Below are positions 34,648-45,384 of a stretch of 64,000 nt of DNA, piece by piece. The first letter of the stretch is position 1. Each line of letters starts with the position of its first letter. Position numbers and translations under genes: made by a program. Origin of the DNA: Piliocolobus tephrosceles (taxonomy: Eukaryota; Chordata; Mammalia; Primates; Cercopithecidae). The stretch covers positions 33,781,117-33,845,116 of the forward strand of contig NC_045453.1 of assembly GCF_002776525.5 (NCBI RefSeq), given 5' to 3'. The notes under the pieces were generated by a model. That model made no database searches and had not been told where the DNA came from. It was given only the letters and a program-made list of their open reading frames with translations.

Positions 34648-36239
34648 TAGTCTGCAGCCAGCAGCCTGAATGCCAAGTGTGGCAGTCACGCATGAGTGAA
34701 ACATGGTGGCACTGCCCCAAGGAATCCCTGAAGCCTTTTTCAGCCCTGGGTTGGAGTCAGGGTCAGCACAGAGTGACTTCATCTCACAGGAGACACAGTG
34801 GCAGGGTGTCAACCAGGGCCCAACTTCTCCAGTGGGGTTTGCTCGGGGTGAGGAAAGGCGAGGTCTGTGCATGGCACATGCTGGCCTTTCCCTCCCACTA
34901 GCAATCTTGTCTGCACCAAAATACTGCTTCCTAATCTAGTGGTTGATCCAGAGAAGCAAATGTGTAGATCTTGGTAAAAGGCTGATTTCACATGCACATA
35001 GTAACGGGGCATTTTGAGAGTGTAGCTAATCCATGAATATTAAAAATAAAATATGTTTGATCAATGAAGTATTTGTTTGCAGCAGAATAGTCCTGGGTTC
35101 AGCCCAACCAACTCTCACGGCTTAATTACTGTCATCAGATTGGTTTCCAGAAGAATAAGGGTATTTTGACATGCATTGATCTGGCATCGTGGTTACAGGC
35201 ATTCAGAGATGAGTAGCTGCCTGTTGCCTTTCTAGTCTGTATTGGGAACACATCAGAATCATCGATGTGAAACCACTTCATATTGATAAGCTGGTGAACT
35301 AAAAATGACCGTGATGGCATGATTGATCATTGCATATTAACCAAGGTTATTAGAACAGGGAAATATGAGGCTTTCACTGCCTCCTCACAGCACTCAATTT
35401 AACAATCCATCTTCATTTCCCTCGTGTTTCTTCTTCTTCTGGGCCTGTTTTTTTTTTTCTCAATTAATTACAGTCAGTTAGATGATGAACATAATGACTT
35501 TCATGGTGTACCCGAAGAGACCTGCTCTTGGGGAGACTGTCTCAATGCAAAAATGTAGCAGGTTAGTTCTGGAAGATTTAGTTTCTGCTGGCAGGAACCT
35601 GGGAGCTTGGAAGAAGGAGCCAAGGGCCATCACAAGCATGTCCCCGAGGCATTCAAACTGGAGACAAACAGCCCTGCCCTGGCTCACTCTGCGATGCTGG
35701 TTTCTGAACACACGTGTCCTTTGTGTCCTGAACTGGACGACAGGGAAGGGAGCGGGGCTGGGTCCCACTTGGTTTTAGCAAGGAAGGTCATATAGGAGGT
35801 TGCCTGTTTCTAACATTTCTCTCAGTTTGTGGGATGGAGTTTTCCAGGCCCTGGAGGAAGGACAAGAAGTCAAAGTCAAAACTGCTGAGTAAGTGGAGGG
35901 TGAGAGGGGCCTGAGTTCCATGGCACCGGTGGCCCCAAATTATTTGGACTTGGTCTGTGTTTTTCCGGTTATGTTTCCTCTAATGCAGCTCCATCCTATA
36001 TTCTAGGACTATTCCCTTGAAACAAAATAAGGAAACTACACTGAAGCCTCACATCAGATTCATCGTTTCTTTCAGTACACTTTTATTGGACCTCTACTGT
36101 CTGCACAGAGCTGCAGGAGGGGCTGTGGACATGGGGAGGGACCCAAGGGACCTATTCCCCAGACAGAGCAGCGGATATGGGAACAGGCCCCGGAAGAAGA
36201 CTCTCTGACCTTGAATCTCAGTTGCTCATTTTGCAGCTC
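34648..36239. other. 1.6 kb with no recognised gene
   Basis: Unique-looking. 35000-35480 is low-GC with a CTTCTTCTTCT and T-run patch near 35425-35460. No named repeat. Confidence 0.4.
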
Positions 36240-36605
36240 AGATATGGTTTGACTGTGTCCCCACCCAAATCTCATCTTGAATTGTAGCTTGCATAATCAC
36301 CATGTATCATCAGAGGCACCAGGTGGGAGGTAATAAAATCATGGCGATGGGTTTTTCTCATGCTGTTCTCATGATAGTGGGTAAGTCTCATGAGATCTGA
36401 TAGTCTTATAAATGGGAGTTCCCCTGCACATGCTCTTTCTTGCCTGCAGCCATGGAAGACACGCCTTTGCCCCTCCTTTGCCTTCCGCCATGATTGTGAG
36501 ACCTCCCCAGCCATGTGGAACTGTGGGTCCATTAAACCTCTTTTTCTTTACAAATTACCCAGTTTCGGGTGTTTCTTCATAGCAATATGAAAATGGACTG
36601 ATACA
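36240..36605 (+). mobile_element. THE1-type solo LTR (MaLR)
   Basis: Starts GATATGGTTTGACTGTGTCCCCACCCAAATC and ends ATGAAAATGGACTGATACAG, with internal TTATAAATGGGAG, CCTTCCGCCATGATTGTGAG and CCATTAAACCTC. Full length, in sense orientation, no internal viral region attached. Confidence 0.94.
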
Positions 36606-36762
36606 GCCCCCAGCCTCAGTTTCCTTCTCTGTAAAGTGGAGGTAGGGATAGTGCATGTTGTTATTATTGTGCAGATTTAATGAGATCATCTTGCATATGA
36701 AAAGCCCAGTATAGCACCTTACCCCTGGTGCCTGCTCAATAAACATCGTCTGTGAATGTTAA
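36606..36762 (-). mobile_element. MIR fragment, antisense
   Basis: CAGCCTCAGTTTCCTTCTCTGTAAAGTGG, TGCAGATTTAATGAGATCATC and GGTGCCTGCTCAATAAACATC match antisense MIR end to end. It lies directly against the THE1 LTR. Confidence 0.85.
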
Positions 36763-36847
36763 TTAGGGAAAACTAACCCTATCCCAATGACAACAGTGCA
36801 AAGCAGAAAGGGGTTAGAGTCACAAACAGAGCACTGGTAATGGATCT

Positions 36848-37012
36848 GCTGTTCCCAAAGTGTGACCGGCAACAGCTGCACCACCAGGGAATGTGTTAGA
36901 AGTGCAAATTCTCAGGCCCCACCTGGACTTGCTGACTCAGAAGCTCTGGTTGGGGGGTGGGAGGGCAGCTCTGTGTTCACTGCCCTGCGGGGTATTCTGA
37001 TACTGGCTCAAG
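36848..37012 (-). mobile_element. MER20-like hAT-Charlie MITE, antisense
   Basis: CCCAAAGTGTGACCGGC, GTTAGAAGTGCAAATTCTCAGGCCCCACC, GACTCAGAAGCTCTGG, GTATTCTGATACTGGCTCAAG follow the antisense of the family reading 'gcatcagaatcacctgg...gagaatttgcatttctaac'. The family name is from memory. Confidence 0.75.
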
Positions 37013-37371
37013 CCTGGCAGCCACTGTGATCATCTCCTGCAGCTGGAGACTAGAAGGAGAGAGTGCCCACTGCTGGGCGACCGGCAAGGTTCCCTGAACG
37101 AGGTTGCAAGGGGACAGAATGAGAGGGGGCTTGGCAGTTCGGAGAGTGAGAGAAATACGTATGTAACCATTAGGTTTGTCTCTGAGTTTCCAATGTTTTC
37201 ACATCGAAGTTGTTGGGTGTCAGGACTTTCCCTGAGCCCTTCTCATCCCACCAGGCTGTGTAATGGTCCTGAGCACTGTGAGGTCCTCTGGGGCAGCCAC
37301 ACTTGTCTGTCTTTCCTCTAGTGCTGGGAACTCCTGGAGGCCACGGTGAGAGACTGTAGCAGCTCTGTGAC

Positions 37372-37845
37372 AAATTAGCTGAATTTAGCAGCAAGGGCAA
37401 CACAAATGTATTATCTTAACAGTTCTGTAGGTCAGAAGTCAGACATGGGTCTCCCTGGGTCCAAACCAATGCGTCTTCAGGGCAGCCTTATTTCTGGAAG
37501 CTCAAGGGGAGAATTCATTTCCTTGCCTTTTACAGCTTCCAGAGCCCCCCTTTCTCCACCTTCAACGCCAGCACTGCACCTCTCAGTGCTGTTCCCCACA
37601 GTTTCATCCCCCTGACCCCCTCTGACCCTGACTCTCTTCTGCCTCCTGCCTATGAGAACCACGGAGATCATGGTGGGCCCACCTGGGTAACCGAGTATAA
37701 CCTCCATCTCCAGGTCAGCTGCTTAGCAAGCTTAATTCCATCTGCAGCCTGAATTCTCCTTTGTCATGTGAGGCACCACACTCAATCCACAAGTTCCGGT
37801 GATTAGGACATGGACATCTTTGAGGTGCATCATTCTGTCCACACA
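37372..37845 (-). mobile_element. MLT1 LTR, antisense
   Basis: TGTGACAAATTAGCTG, CACAAATGTATTATCTTAACAGTTCTGTAGGTCAGAAGTC, CTTAATTCCATCTGCAGCCTGAATTC, GATTAGGACATGGACATCTTTGAGG..CATTCTGTCCACACA. A MaLR LTR of the same type as 32925-33345. Confidence 0.88.
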
Positions 37846-37904
37846 GGACCCACGTTCCTCTCCATCTGTTAGCCTGGTGCCCCAACAGCGTAGGGTGGTG
37901 ACTA

Positions 37905-38085
37905 AGAGTGAGCATTTGCGAATCAGGTCCATCTGAGTTCAGTATGTGGTCCCCTCCTTTTCCTTGTGTGGCCTTAGGCAAGTTTCTACACTTCTCAGAG
38001 ACTCTGTGGTCTCATCTACAAACCAACAGTGATAGTAGCAGCTACAGCACAGGGATATTATGCCAAACTTGCAATGCCCTCGTCA
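37905..38085 (-). mobile_element. MIR fragment, antisense
   Basis: GAATCAGGTCCATCTGAGTTC, GTGTGGCCTTAGGCAAGTTTCTACACTTCTCAGAGACTCTGTGGTCTCATCTAC follow antisense MIR. Confidence 0.85.
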
Positions 38086-38450
38086 CTGTGTTATTGTGAC
38101 CACTGGAAGAAAAATTAGAGCTTGCCTGCTCTGACCCCATCTTCTATGCCCACCATCTCTCTGCCACCTCTGGCAGACGGTGCAGTGGGGCAGACTGTCT
38201 CCTGGCCAGGAGTTTCTCCCTACCCTCTGGCCACACTGCCCATGCTGCTTGAGAAGATAGCCTGGTGACATGCTAAGCCACATGGAGTGGCTGGAACTGA
38301 CCACACACTGAGTCCCAGGATGGGCCATGGTGGACTGGAGCCAATCAATGGATCCCAGACCTCTGACCCAAAACGTGTGTCCTGGATAGGATGCTGTCCA
38401 CCCAGCTATGGAAGCACAGGTCTGGAGCCCACACACCATACATGTCTCCA
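38086..38450. other. No gene or repeat recognised
   Basis: Unique-looking 365 bp between a MIR and a truncated Alu. Confidence 0.45.
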
Positions 38451-38686
38451 GAGCCATCCTGGCTAACATGGTGAAACCCTATCTCTACTAAAAACACAAA
38501 AAATTAGCTGGGCGTGGTGGCAGGCACCTGTAGTCCCAGCTACTCAGGAGGCTGAGGCAGGAGAATGGTCTAAACCCAGGAGGCAGAGTTTGCAGTGAGC
38601 TAAGATCACGCCATTGCACTCCGGTCTGGGCGACAGAGCGAGACTCCATCTCAAAAAAACAAAAAACAAAAAACAGAAAACGAAAC
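38451..38686 (+). mobile_element. AluY-type, 5'-truncated
   Basis: Begins inside the left monomer at GAGCCATCCTGGCTAACATGG (wording typical of Y) and runs through the linker and right monomer to an A-rich tail with CAAAAAACAAAAAAC interruptions. The first about 65 bases of Alu are missing. Confidence 0.93.
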
Positions 38687-39067
38687 TGTGAAGTCCCCAA
38701 TAACATTGGCTGGCACATAAACCCACTCTGGATGTGGCCAGATGCAGCTGATTCTAGAGACATGTTGTGTCTGTTGATGTCTGACTGCATCTTAATGTGA
38801 AGCGATGTTCACACTGACGGGGTGTCTAAGTGGAAAGGCAGCCTGGTCCAGAGGGCTCTGCACTTGCGATTTTACGCAAGTGATATACACTTGCTACTGA
38901 CGGCTCTTGATGTCATTGGGAACCACCAGCAGGAACAGATATGCAGTTATGCAACCACATCCTTTTTGTCCAATGCTCCTGGCCAGCCTCAGACAGTGAC
39001 CCAGCCCTGAGTTGACAGAGTGGATGGCCAGCAAGGTGTTGGCTTGGATATCTCAAAGCAAGGCTGA
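38687..39067. other. No gene or repeat recognised
   Basis: Unique-looking 380 bp. Confidence 0.45.
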
Positions 39068-39555
39068 TATGGTTAGGTTTTGTGTCCCCACCCAAAGTCC
39101 ATCTTGAGTTGTAGTCCCCACAATACCCACCTGTTGAGGGCAGGACCTACTGGGAGGCAATTGGATCATGGAGGCAGCTTCCCCCATGTGTTCTCATGTT
39201 CGTGAGTGAGTTTTCAAGAGGTCTGATGGTTTTAGAAGGGGCTCTTTCCCCTTCACTCATACACACTTCTCTTGCCTGCTGCCATGTAAGACATGCCTCT
39301 TCCCCTTCCGCCAAGACTGTAAGTTTCCTGAGGCATCCCCAGTGCTGTGGCCCCTTTGCCATATCTCCCACCGCTCCCAACAGGGAGTTGCACTGGACTT
39401 CCAACAAGGAAGAGAGATGGCCTATCCCCATTTCACAGATAAGGAAACTGAGCATCAAGGAATGTACAACCAGCAGGTGGCAAATACCAGTCTTTTCTTT
39501 ATAAATGACCCAGTCTTGGGTATGTCTTTGTAGCAATGTGAAAATGGACTAATAC
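39068..39555 (+). mobile_element. MST/THE1-class LTR carrying a foreign insert
   Basis: Left part (CTGATATGGTTAGGTTTTGTGTCCCCACCC ... AAGACTGTAAGTTTCCTGAGGCATCCCCAG) and right part (TTTCTTTATAAATGACCCAGTCTTGGGTATGTC ... GAAAATGGACTAATACA) are collinear with a MaLR LTR. Between them, 39355-39490 is not LTR sequence. The short LTR piece expected there (around 'gaactgtgagtccattaaacc', some 25-30 bases) is gone. Confidence 0.92.
39355..39490 (+). repeat. Templated 136-bp insert copied from a MIR at 41.5 kb
   Basis: Matches 41476-41609 in the same orientation from TTTGCCATATC to GGCAAATACCAG with about eight small differences (about 94% identity by eye). At 41.5 kb the sequence continues in a MIR on both sides. 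Here it is bounded by LTR on both sides, so this is the derived copy. No A tail or obvious target-site duplication, so it is not a retroposon. Confidence 0.92.
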
Positions 39556-40221
39556 AAAAGCCATCTCACCATCCCTTGCTTGCATGGGCCATTGATTTGG
39601 ACTTGCCATCAGGGTCCAGCGACCCTGGCCGGGCATCCCTTGGACCACTCCTCACACTGCCCAGGCTGACAGGGGATGACCCTTGAAAGGCCTGGCTCCC
39701 TCTCCACACAGCTGCTAGGCTTATGAGTTCTGAAAGGGGCAGGACTCCAAGAGCCTCCATTTGACCCTTGATAACAAGAGGGGGAGAAGAGCCATCTCTC
39801 AGCCCACGGTTGGAAGGAAGTGGGCTTCACATTCGTTTGCACAGCTCCTCTCAACCTGGCCATTCCTCTCAACTTGGCCCCTTCTTTTTTCAAGTAGCAA
39901 GGAAAAAGGCTGAGAGAACCAGGGGATGGAGGCTCTTAGTAGGTCTTTAAAAGGGGCTATTTTGTTTCATTTATCTGAAAAGTCACACCATGCATGGTGA
40001 AGGGGGAAGAAGGAGAAGAGGAGGAGAAGGAGGACTCGTGGAGAACGGCTGGCACCTGGGAAAGCAGATCCCCTCACCCTCTGGCTCCGTGAGTGACACA
40101 AACATCTGTTCCGGGACATCCTGCAGGAGGTGACTCTCCCTGACTCAAGCTGAGCCTGCTCACCACAGTGTCTGGTGTGCATGATATTTCTCTTATTTGC
40201 TAGGTTCAAAGCTTTGTGCCC
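39556..40221. other. Unique sequence with small repeats
   Basis: Contains an 18-bp tandem duplication (CCTCTCAACYTGGCC at 39847 and 39865) and a purine-rich GAAGGAGAAG run at 39998-40037. No gene. Confidence 0.5.
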
Positions 40222-40410
40222 GTAGCTTCTTTGCTGGTTCTTTCACACGTCTGCCCAGGGCCCAGGCCTGCCATGTCTGGAGTGCTTCCTGACCCCCACA
40301 TGCCTGTCACCTCCTTCAGTTCTCTGCTCACTCATCACCTCCCCATGGAGCTCTTTCCCCAGCCCTGCTGCCTGGCCCCATCCAGACTTCCTCACCCATA
40401 GTGAGCTCTG
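40222..40410 (+). mobile_element. L2 fragment
   Basis: Pyrimidine-rich L2-like order: TTCTTTCACACGTCTGCCCAGG, GGAGTGCTTCCTGACCCCCAC, CACCTCCTTCAGTTCTCTGCTCACTCATCACCTCC. Typical of L2 about 300 bp before its end. Confidence 0.6.
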
Positions 40411-40616
40411 CCTGCGCTGGTTCCTTGTATAGACTGGCTCCTCTTCTGGGCGGCCAGAGCAGTCTGGTTCAAGGTATAAGACCCTCCTCTGCTCTGTAAC
40501 TGTTGTGGTTGAGAGGCCTAACTCAAACCCCAGGCACAAACCGGAGTCATAACCAGGACATTCAGCCACACACATGAGTTTCCCAGGACAGGACTATACC
40601 CTGCACAGCAACCCGT

Positions 40617-40879
40617 GTGTAGAAGTCTCCTGGAGCTTCCGTAACCAATGACCACAATGGGGAAATATATTCCCTCCCCGTTCTGGAGGCTCAAAGTCTG
40701 AAATCAAGGTATCAGCAGGGCCATCTTCCCCACAGAGGCTCTGCGGGAGGACCCTTCCTGGCCTCTTCTAGCACTGATGGCTCTTGGTGTTCCTTGGCTT
40801 GGACACATCACTCCAGAGTCTGCTTTCATTTCACATGTTTTTTTCCTCTTCTTTCCCTGTCTCTGCTCTGTGTGCCTAT
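40617..40879 (-). mobile_element. MLT1 LTR, antisense, part 1
   Basis: TCCGTAACCAATGACCACAATGGGG, GTTCTGGAGGCTCAAAGTCTGAAATCAAGGTATCAGCAGGGCCA, GATGGCTCTTGGTGTTCCTTGGCTTGG follow antisense MLT1. Interrupted by the Alu at 40880. Confidence 0.85.
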
Positions 40880-41206
40880 TTTTATTTTTTATTTTTTTGA
40901 GACAGGGTTCTGCTCTATGACCCAGGCTGGAGTGCAATCCAGCTCATTGCAGCCTCAAACTCCCAGGTGCAATCATGGCTCACTGCAGCCTCAAACTCCA
41001 AGGCTCAGGTGATCCTCCTGCCTCAGACTCCCAAGCAGCTGGAACTACAGACGCATGCCACCATGCCCAGCTAATTTTTTTTTCTTTTAAAGATGGGATC
41101 TCGCTATGTTGCCCCAACTAATCTCAAGCTCTAGGGCTTAAGAAATCTTCCTGCCTTAGCCTTCCAACATGCTGGGATTACAGGTGTGAGCCACCATGCC
41201 CTGTCT
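40880..41206 (-). mobile_element. AluJ-like, antisense, with internal 35-bp duplication
   Basis: Old, diverged antisense Alu from the T-rich start at 40880 to CACCATGCCCTGTC. Inside the monomer, TGCAATC..GCTCAYTGCAGCCTCAAACTCC occurs at 40933 and 40968 (period 35), a local duplication private to this copy. CTATTT words flank both ends. Confidence 0.92.
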
Positions 41207-41395
41207 ATTTAAGGATACTCGTCATTGGATTTAGGGTCCACCGGGAGGATCCAGGAAGATCTCACATCAAGATCCTTAACTTACTCACCTCTGCAAAAAC
41301 TCTTTTTCCAAACAAGGTCACATTTACAAGTTCTTGGTGTTAGCACACCTATCTTTCTGGGGATCACCATATACTTACAAATAATAAAATTGTGG
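41207..41395 (-). mobile_element. MLT1 LTR, antisense, part 2
   Basis: Resumes after the Alu: CGTCATTGGATTTAGGGTCCACC, AAGATCCTTAACTTACTCACCTCTGCAAAAACTC, AAGGTCACATTTACAAGTTCTTGG. Confidence 0.82.
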
Positions 41396-41404
41396 ACATT
41401 GTGT

Positions 41405-41650
41405 AAACACTGATGGCATGCCAGTCAAAGTGTTACATACTTCACTTTTGTTTGTTCATTTGATCTGATAGTCCATTTGCCATATCACCCCCCGCTCCCA
41501 ACAGGGAGTTGCACTGGACTTCCAACAAGGAAGAGAGGTGGCCTTATCCCCATTTCACAGATAGGAAACAGCATCAAGGAATGTACAACCAGTAGGTGGC
41601 AAATACCAGCACTCAGATGCGTGTCTTCCAGGCTTCCAAGGCTGTGCTCC
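41405..41650 (+). mobile_element. MIR, source of the 39.4 kb insert
   Basis: GGCATGCCAGTCAAAGTGTTACATACTTCAC, then CCCCATTTCACAGATAGGAAAC..GCATCAAGG, CCAGTAGGTGGCAAATACCAGCACTCAGATG follows MIR from its left half to its end. About 65 non-MIR bases (41476-41540) sit within it. Two small deletions near 41571 are absent from the 39.4 kb copy, which therefore keeps an older state there. Confidence 0.8.
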
Positions 41651-41654
41651 CACA

Positions 41655-41765
41655 TACCCTGCAGCAACTGCCTTGCAGATGAAGGGGCTGGGGCTCAGAG
41701 GCTTGCCCAAGTTCCCATGACTGAGAAGTGATGAACACAGAGCTGAAATTCCACTGCTTCCCATT
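41655..41765 (+). mobile_element. Second MIR fragment
   Basis: CTTGCAGATGAAGGGGCTGGGGCTCAGAGGCTTGCCCAAGTTCCCATGACTGAGAAGTG, then GCTGAAATTCCACTGC, the MIR core again, in sense and directly following the first. Confidence 0.8.
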
Positions 41766-41799
41766 CCATGCTCCTGCTGCTATAAGATGCCTCCTCCTC

Positions 41800-42302
41800 G
41801 GGGTCCAAAGAGGATAGGGCAGCCTCTGGTCAGATGGCACCATGTGCTGGGTTACAATGCAGAAAATCTTCCCTCCCTTCTTTCCGGGGCCACTTGCCTC
41901 ATCCCACTGAAGTCTTGCCTCATCCCACTGAAGCAGGGCTTGGATAAGTAGCTTGTTCGGGCCAATGGAACATAAGCAGAGACAACATGCCAGCCCTGAG
42001 CCAAGCCTAGAGGGCATCTGGTGTTCCTCATGGACTGTTGTGTTCCTACTGTTACCACAAGAAACCATGCCCTGGGTAGCCACTAGTTCAAGGATAATGG
42101 GAGGCTCAAGGAGCAGAACTCAACCCAAATCATAGCCTGGAGCCTGGAACCTGGAGCCAGGAGCTGGGAGTCCGGAGTCCAGCCTAGCCCAGCCGTGGTG
42201 CCGTGCAACTCTCTTACTGGCTCGTAAGTGATAAATACCCGTTGTTTTCAGCCTCTGGATTATGGAAAGATTTGTTATTCCAACATTGCTAACTGATACA
42301 GA
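41800..42302 (+). mobile_element. Old MaLR LTR (MLT1-like)
   Basis: GGGCCAATGGAACATAAGCAGAGAC, CTGAGCCAAGCCTAGAGGGCATC, then GTAAGTGATAAATACCCGTTGTTTTCAGCC and GATTTGTTATTCC..CTAACTGATACAG, a MaLR-style end. CTTGCCTCATCCCACTGAAG is tandemly doubled at 41893 and 41914 (21-bp period). Confidence 0.7.
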
Positions 42303-43604
42303 TAGGTCTAAACTTGGATGGTTAACAAACATGGAATATATCTTAAGAATAATGGATTATTCTCTGATTCAGAAAAAAAATGTACAACATAAAATCCAAA
42401 CTAGATGGCCCCATGCTAACTGAAACCAATATGCAAGCTAGATCCTTACAATTTAAAAGGGAATTGGAATTTGAGATGGGACAGGGGTTTTTCATTTGAG
42501 GTGTTTTGAATGGAAGCATCAAGATCTCCACAAATGTACTTCTTGCTTTTTAAAGGCTTTTGTTTATATCTAACACTAAACTGATGCTAGATTGAAACAT
42601 CAATTGACAACCTGAAATGGTCAATGAAGAATGTTCAACTTACATGGAAATCCATGTACAAACATGGGCCTTCTATTCAGTCAATCCCAATTGAAAATTT
42701 TCTTCTCAAAATTCACTCTAATATGTGGATTGTGTTTATTTATGGGTGACAGCTAATTTGCTTTCTTCCTGTAATAAAATAATTAAAATATTTTGCTAAG
42801 TTGGATTTTTTCAGGGTAATCCTTTCATTAAAAGTCATTTAATATTCTTCTGTTCTGTTATCTGCTACATTTCAACTTTTGTGTTTTCTCTGCTCTCCTT
42901 GTCTTCTGTCATATTTCCCCTTTTTGTTCTTTTGTTACGATGGCTTATTTTCTGCCCTAAAACAAGCTTTGAACTTAAAAACCTGAAAAGCATTTTATTT
43001 GGAATAAAAGAATCCGCAGTGTCACACATTTGTCAGCTAATATGTTCCTTCCTATGCTTTGTTTTAATTTTTCAGAATGATTGTTTATGAACGAGGCCTT
43101 TGGTTTTGTCCATAACGAGGCTGGTTTGGTCTTTCTACCAATTCTTCACGGAAAACGATAATCCTCCTGATAGCATAATCATCACCGTAGCAACCGAAGG
43201 CAATGTCACCAACAGGATTATGACTTAAGAGCCCAGATTTGCATCTCACACCCACTACTTACGCACCAGGCGCCTCTGTGGATGCCACTCCACAGCCTCG
43301 TGTGTTAAGAGGCACACAAGAGCTGCCTGATTGGCTCCCAAGCTCAGAACCCGCAGCCAGGGGAAATCATAGCGAACTCTGAACCTGATGTGGCCCCGTC
43401 GGCATCACGTGCACACTCAGAGCAAAATGACCTGCTCTTCAGTGTGGTTTAGTTTAGTTCAGTTGTCCTGCCCACCCGCTCCTGACCCTCCCGCCGCTGA
43501 GGGGTGGTATTTGAAAGCACAGGTGAGTGCTTCATAGGTACCATGTGCATGATCGAATTCTGGGTTCCTCGATCTCATAACAGCTTGGGAAGAACAAATC
43601 AAAG
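42303..43604. other. 1.3 kb, low GC, nothing recognised
   Basis: AT-rich unique sequence to about 43080, then mixed. No gene, no nameable repeat. Confidence 0.45.
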
Positions 43605-43760
43605 GATGGATGCTCACCTGGGTTTGGATTCCTCCTTTAACCTTTGGCAAGTTACTTAACTGAGTAAATCCTCAATTTCCACCACGACAAAGGAAAGATG
43701 GGGTGTGACTATTATGTTTTTATTCCGGATTGAACTACTCAGTGTATTCACGAGGCCAGT
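43605..43760 (-). mobile_element. MIR fragment, antisense
   Basis: CACCTGGGTTTGGATTCCTCC..AACCTTTGGCAAGTTACTTAACTGAGTAAATCCTCAATTTCC follows antisense MIR. Confidence 0.8.
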
Positions 43761-43884
43761 GAAGGCAGCACAGGGAAGTTCGTGTGGGTTGGTGCTGTGC
43801 TCATCAAGTCCACAGACACCTTAGGGGTTGTCAGAGTATTATTGGGTCTTCTAGGTATCCCAGTGGTTTGGTTGGTGATTGCTC

Positions 43885-44020
43885 ACCCATTTCTCAGATG
43901 GCAAAACTGAGGCTTAACAGAGTTTCCTGTGATTCTCCAGATCACACAGCTAAAAAGAGTAGAGTGATGGTTCAGATGTGGGCCTCCCAGCTCAAGTTCT
44001 GTGCTCTGGACCGAAAGTCA
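43885..44020 (+). mobile_element. MIR fragment
   Basis: CCCATTTCTCAGATGGCAAAACTGAGGCTTAACAGAG, CAGATCACACAGCTAAAAAGAG, then CCCAGCTCAAGTTCTGTGCTCTGG follow MIR in sense. Confidence 0.85.
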
Positions 44021-45265
44021 GGGTGACCCTGAAGGATGGGGCAGCTGTGCAGGCACAGGATAGGCCCATCCTGGAAGGCTCATTGGCTGAGGGAAAGAGG
44101 GTACAAGGGAAGTAATTCCCTTTCATCCATCCATCCCCTCTATTGCTCCTAAACTTCCCTTCCACCCCCAGCTTCTTTCCTTTCTTCTCCTTGGGACAGC
44201 AATGGCACAGAGTGGGCCGCCATCTCTTACTGCCCACTCAACCATTGCTGGGGACTGATTCTTTCAGCTCTACATAGAATTCAAGAGCTATATTTGGATC
44301 TGCTTCACAACAGTAATCCCCACAGCCTTAAAACATTCAAAATAAAAGTAAATTAATCATCCATCAGCATTTTACAGTACACTTATAATTTTTTATTCAA
44401 ATGTTTAATATCATAAAACAAGCTTGGCTCATGGAGAAAACTTGATTTCATGAGAAGAAATTGCTCTCTTTTAAGTGAAAGTAAATACTCTTTAGGGCAT
44501 CCCCAGAGAGGAAATGAAGATGAAGGAAGGTGGTCCCAAGTTGGCCAAATCTGGCAATTATTCTCTCAAAGACAGCAATGTGTCACAGCAAAATGCAACA
44601 ATTCCCTCCAGTGACCGGTGGGACTGATTTATGAGCAAAAGCAAAGACATTGTTCCCCAAACAACCTTTGAGTTACTAACTCCCTGAGAGGGAAGACCAG
44701 AGAAGGAGAGGGACCCAGGAGGCTCAGGGGTGCAGACCAGCTCTGAGAAGGACCTGTCTGTCACCTTTCCTCAGGGTACTGTTACTTTGAATGGCAGATC
44801 ACCATCACCTTCAAGCCCTGGTCTTGTTCTCTGATTGGTCATTCTTAGATAGAGATGGGCTGCCCATTAAGACCCATTGTTCTGACTCTGAAATGAAGGA
44901 GAATGAAGCAATTAACATCTTGGCAGTGGCCAGAATTAATCATGTTTGACCATTTTTATTTAAGTTCTCCCCGCAAATGCAGCACCGCAAGGCACTTATT
45001 AGTTCACACAAAGAGGCATCTCTGAACAGCAAACATTCAATTATTCCGATGTTTACTGTTGAGAAAACTACAAGAGAAAATATGCATTCAACAGACACAT
45101 TCTGAAAGGTCTTATAAAAATGAGGCTATTTTCACAGTTTCTAAGGCATATCCTATAATTTTGTTTTTTAATCATTGCAACCTACTGGATTCAATATTAG
45201 ATTCTTATTTCTACCTCTCCAAACCCTCATCATAGTCTTCTGGCCATTCAGCAAAATACATTACA
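44021..45265. other. 1.2 kb, low GC, nothing recognised
   Basis: Unique-looking sequence, AT-rich from 44290 on. No coding frame or named repeat. Confidence 0.45.
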
Positions 45266-45312
45266 TTGCAAAGCTGAATGTAAGCATAGTCATCTTACAT
45301 TCAGCTTTGCAA
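45266..45312. repeat. Perfect 19-bp inverted repeat (hairpin)
   Basis: TTGCAAAGCTGAATGTAAG at 45266-45284 is followed after 9 bases by its exact reverse complement at 45294-45312. Every one of the 19 pairs matches. Not part of a recognised transposon terminus. Confidence 0.97.
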
Positions 45313-45384
45313 AGTCTTACCTCCACTGTCACCAAATTAGGGAGCACCTCAGATCAGGTTAAGGAGAAGTGACACATGAGATTT

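Noticed and set aside
36199..36640. THE1 LTR inserted into a single MIR
   Set aside because: Both flanks resemble the same part of MIR rather than adjoining parts, so a simple one-MIR insertion is not supported.
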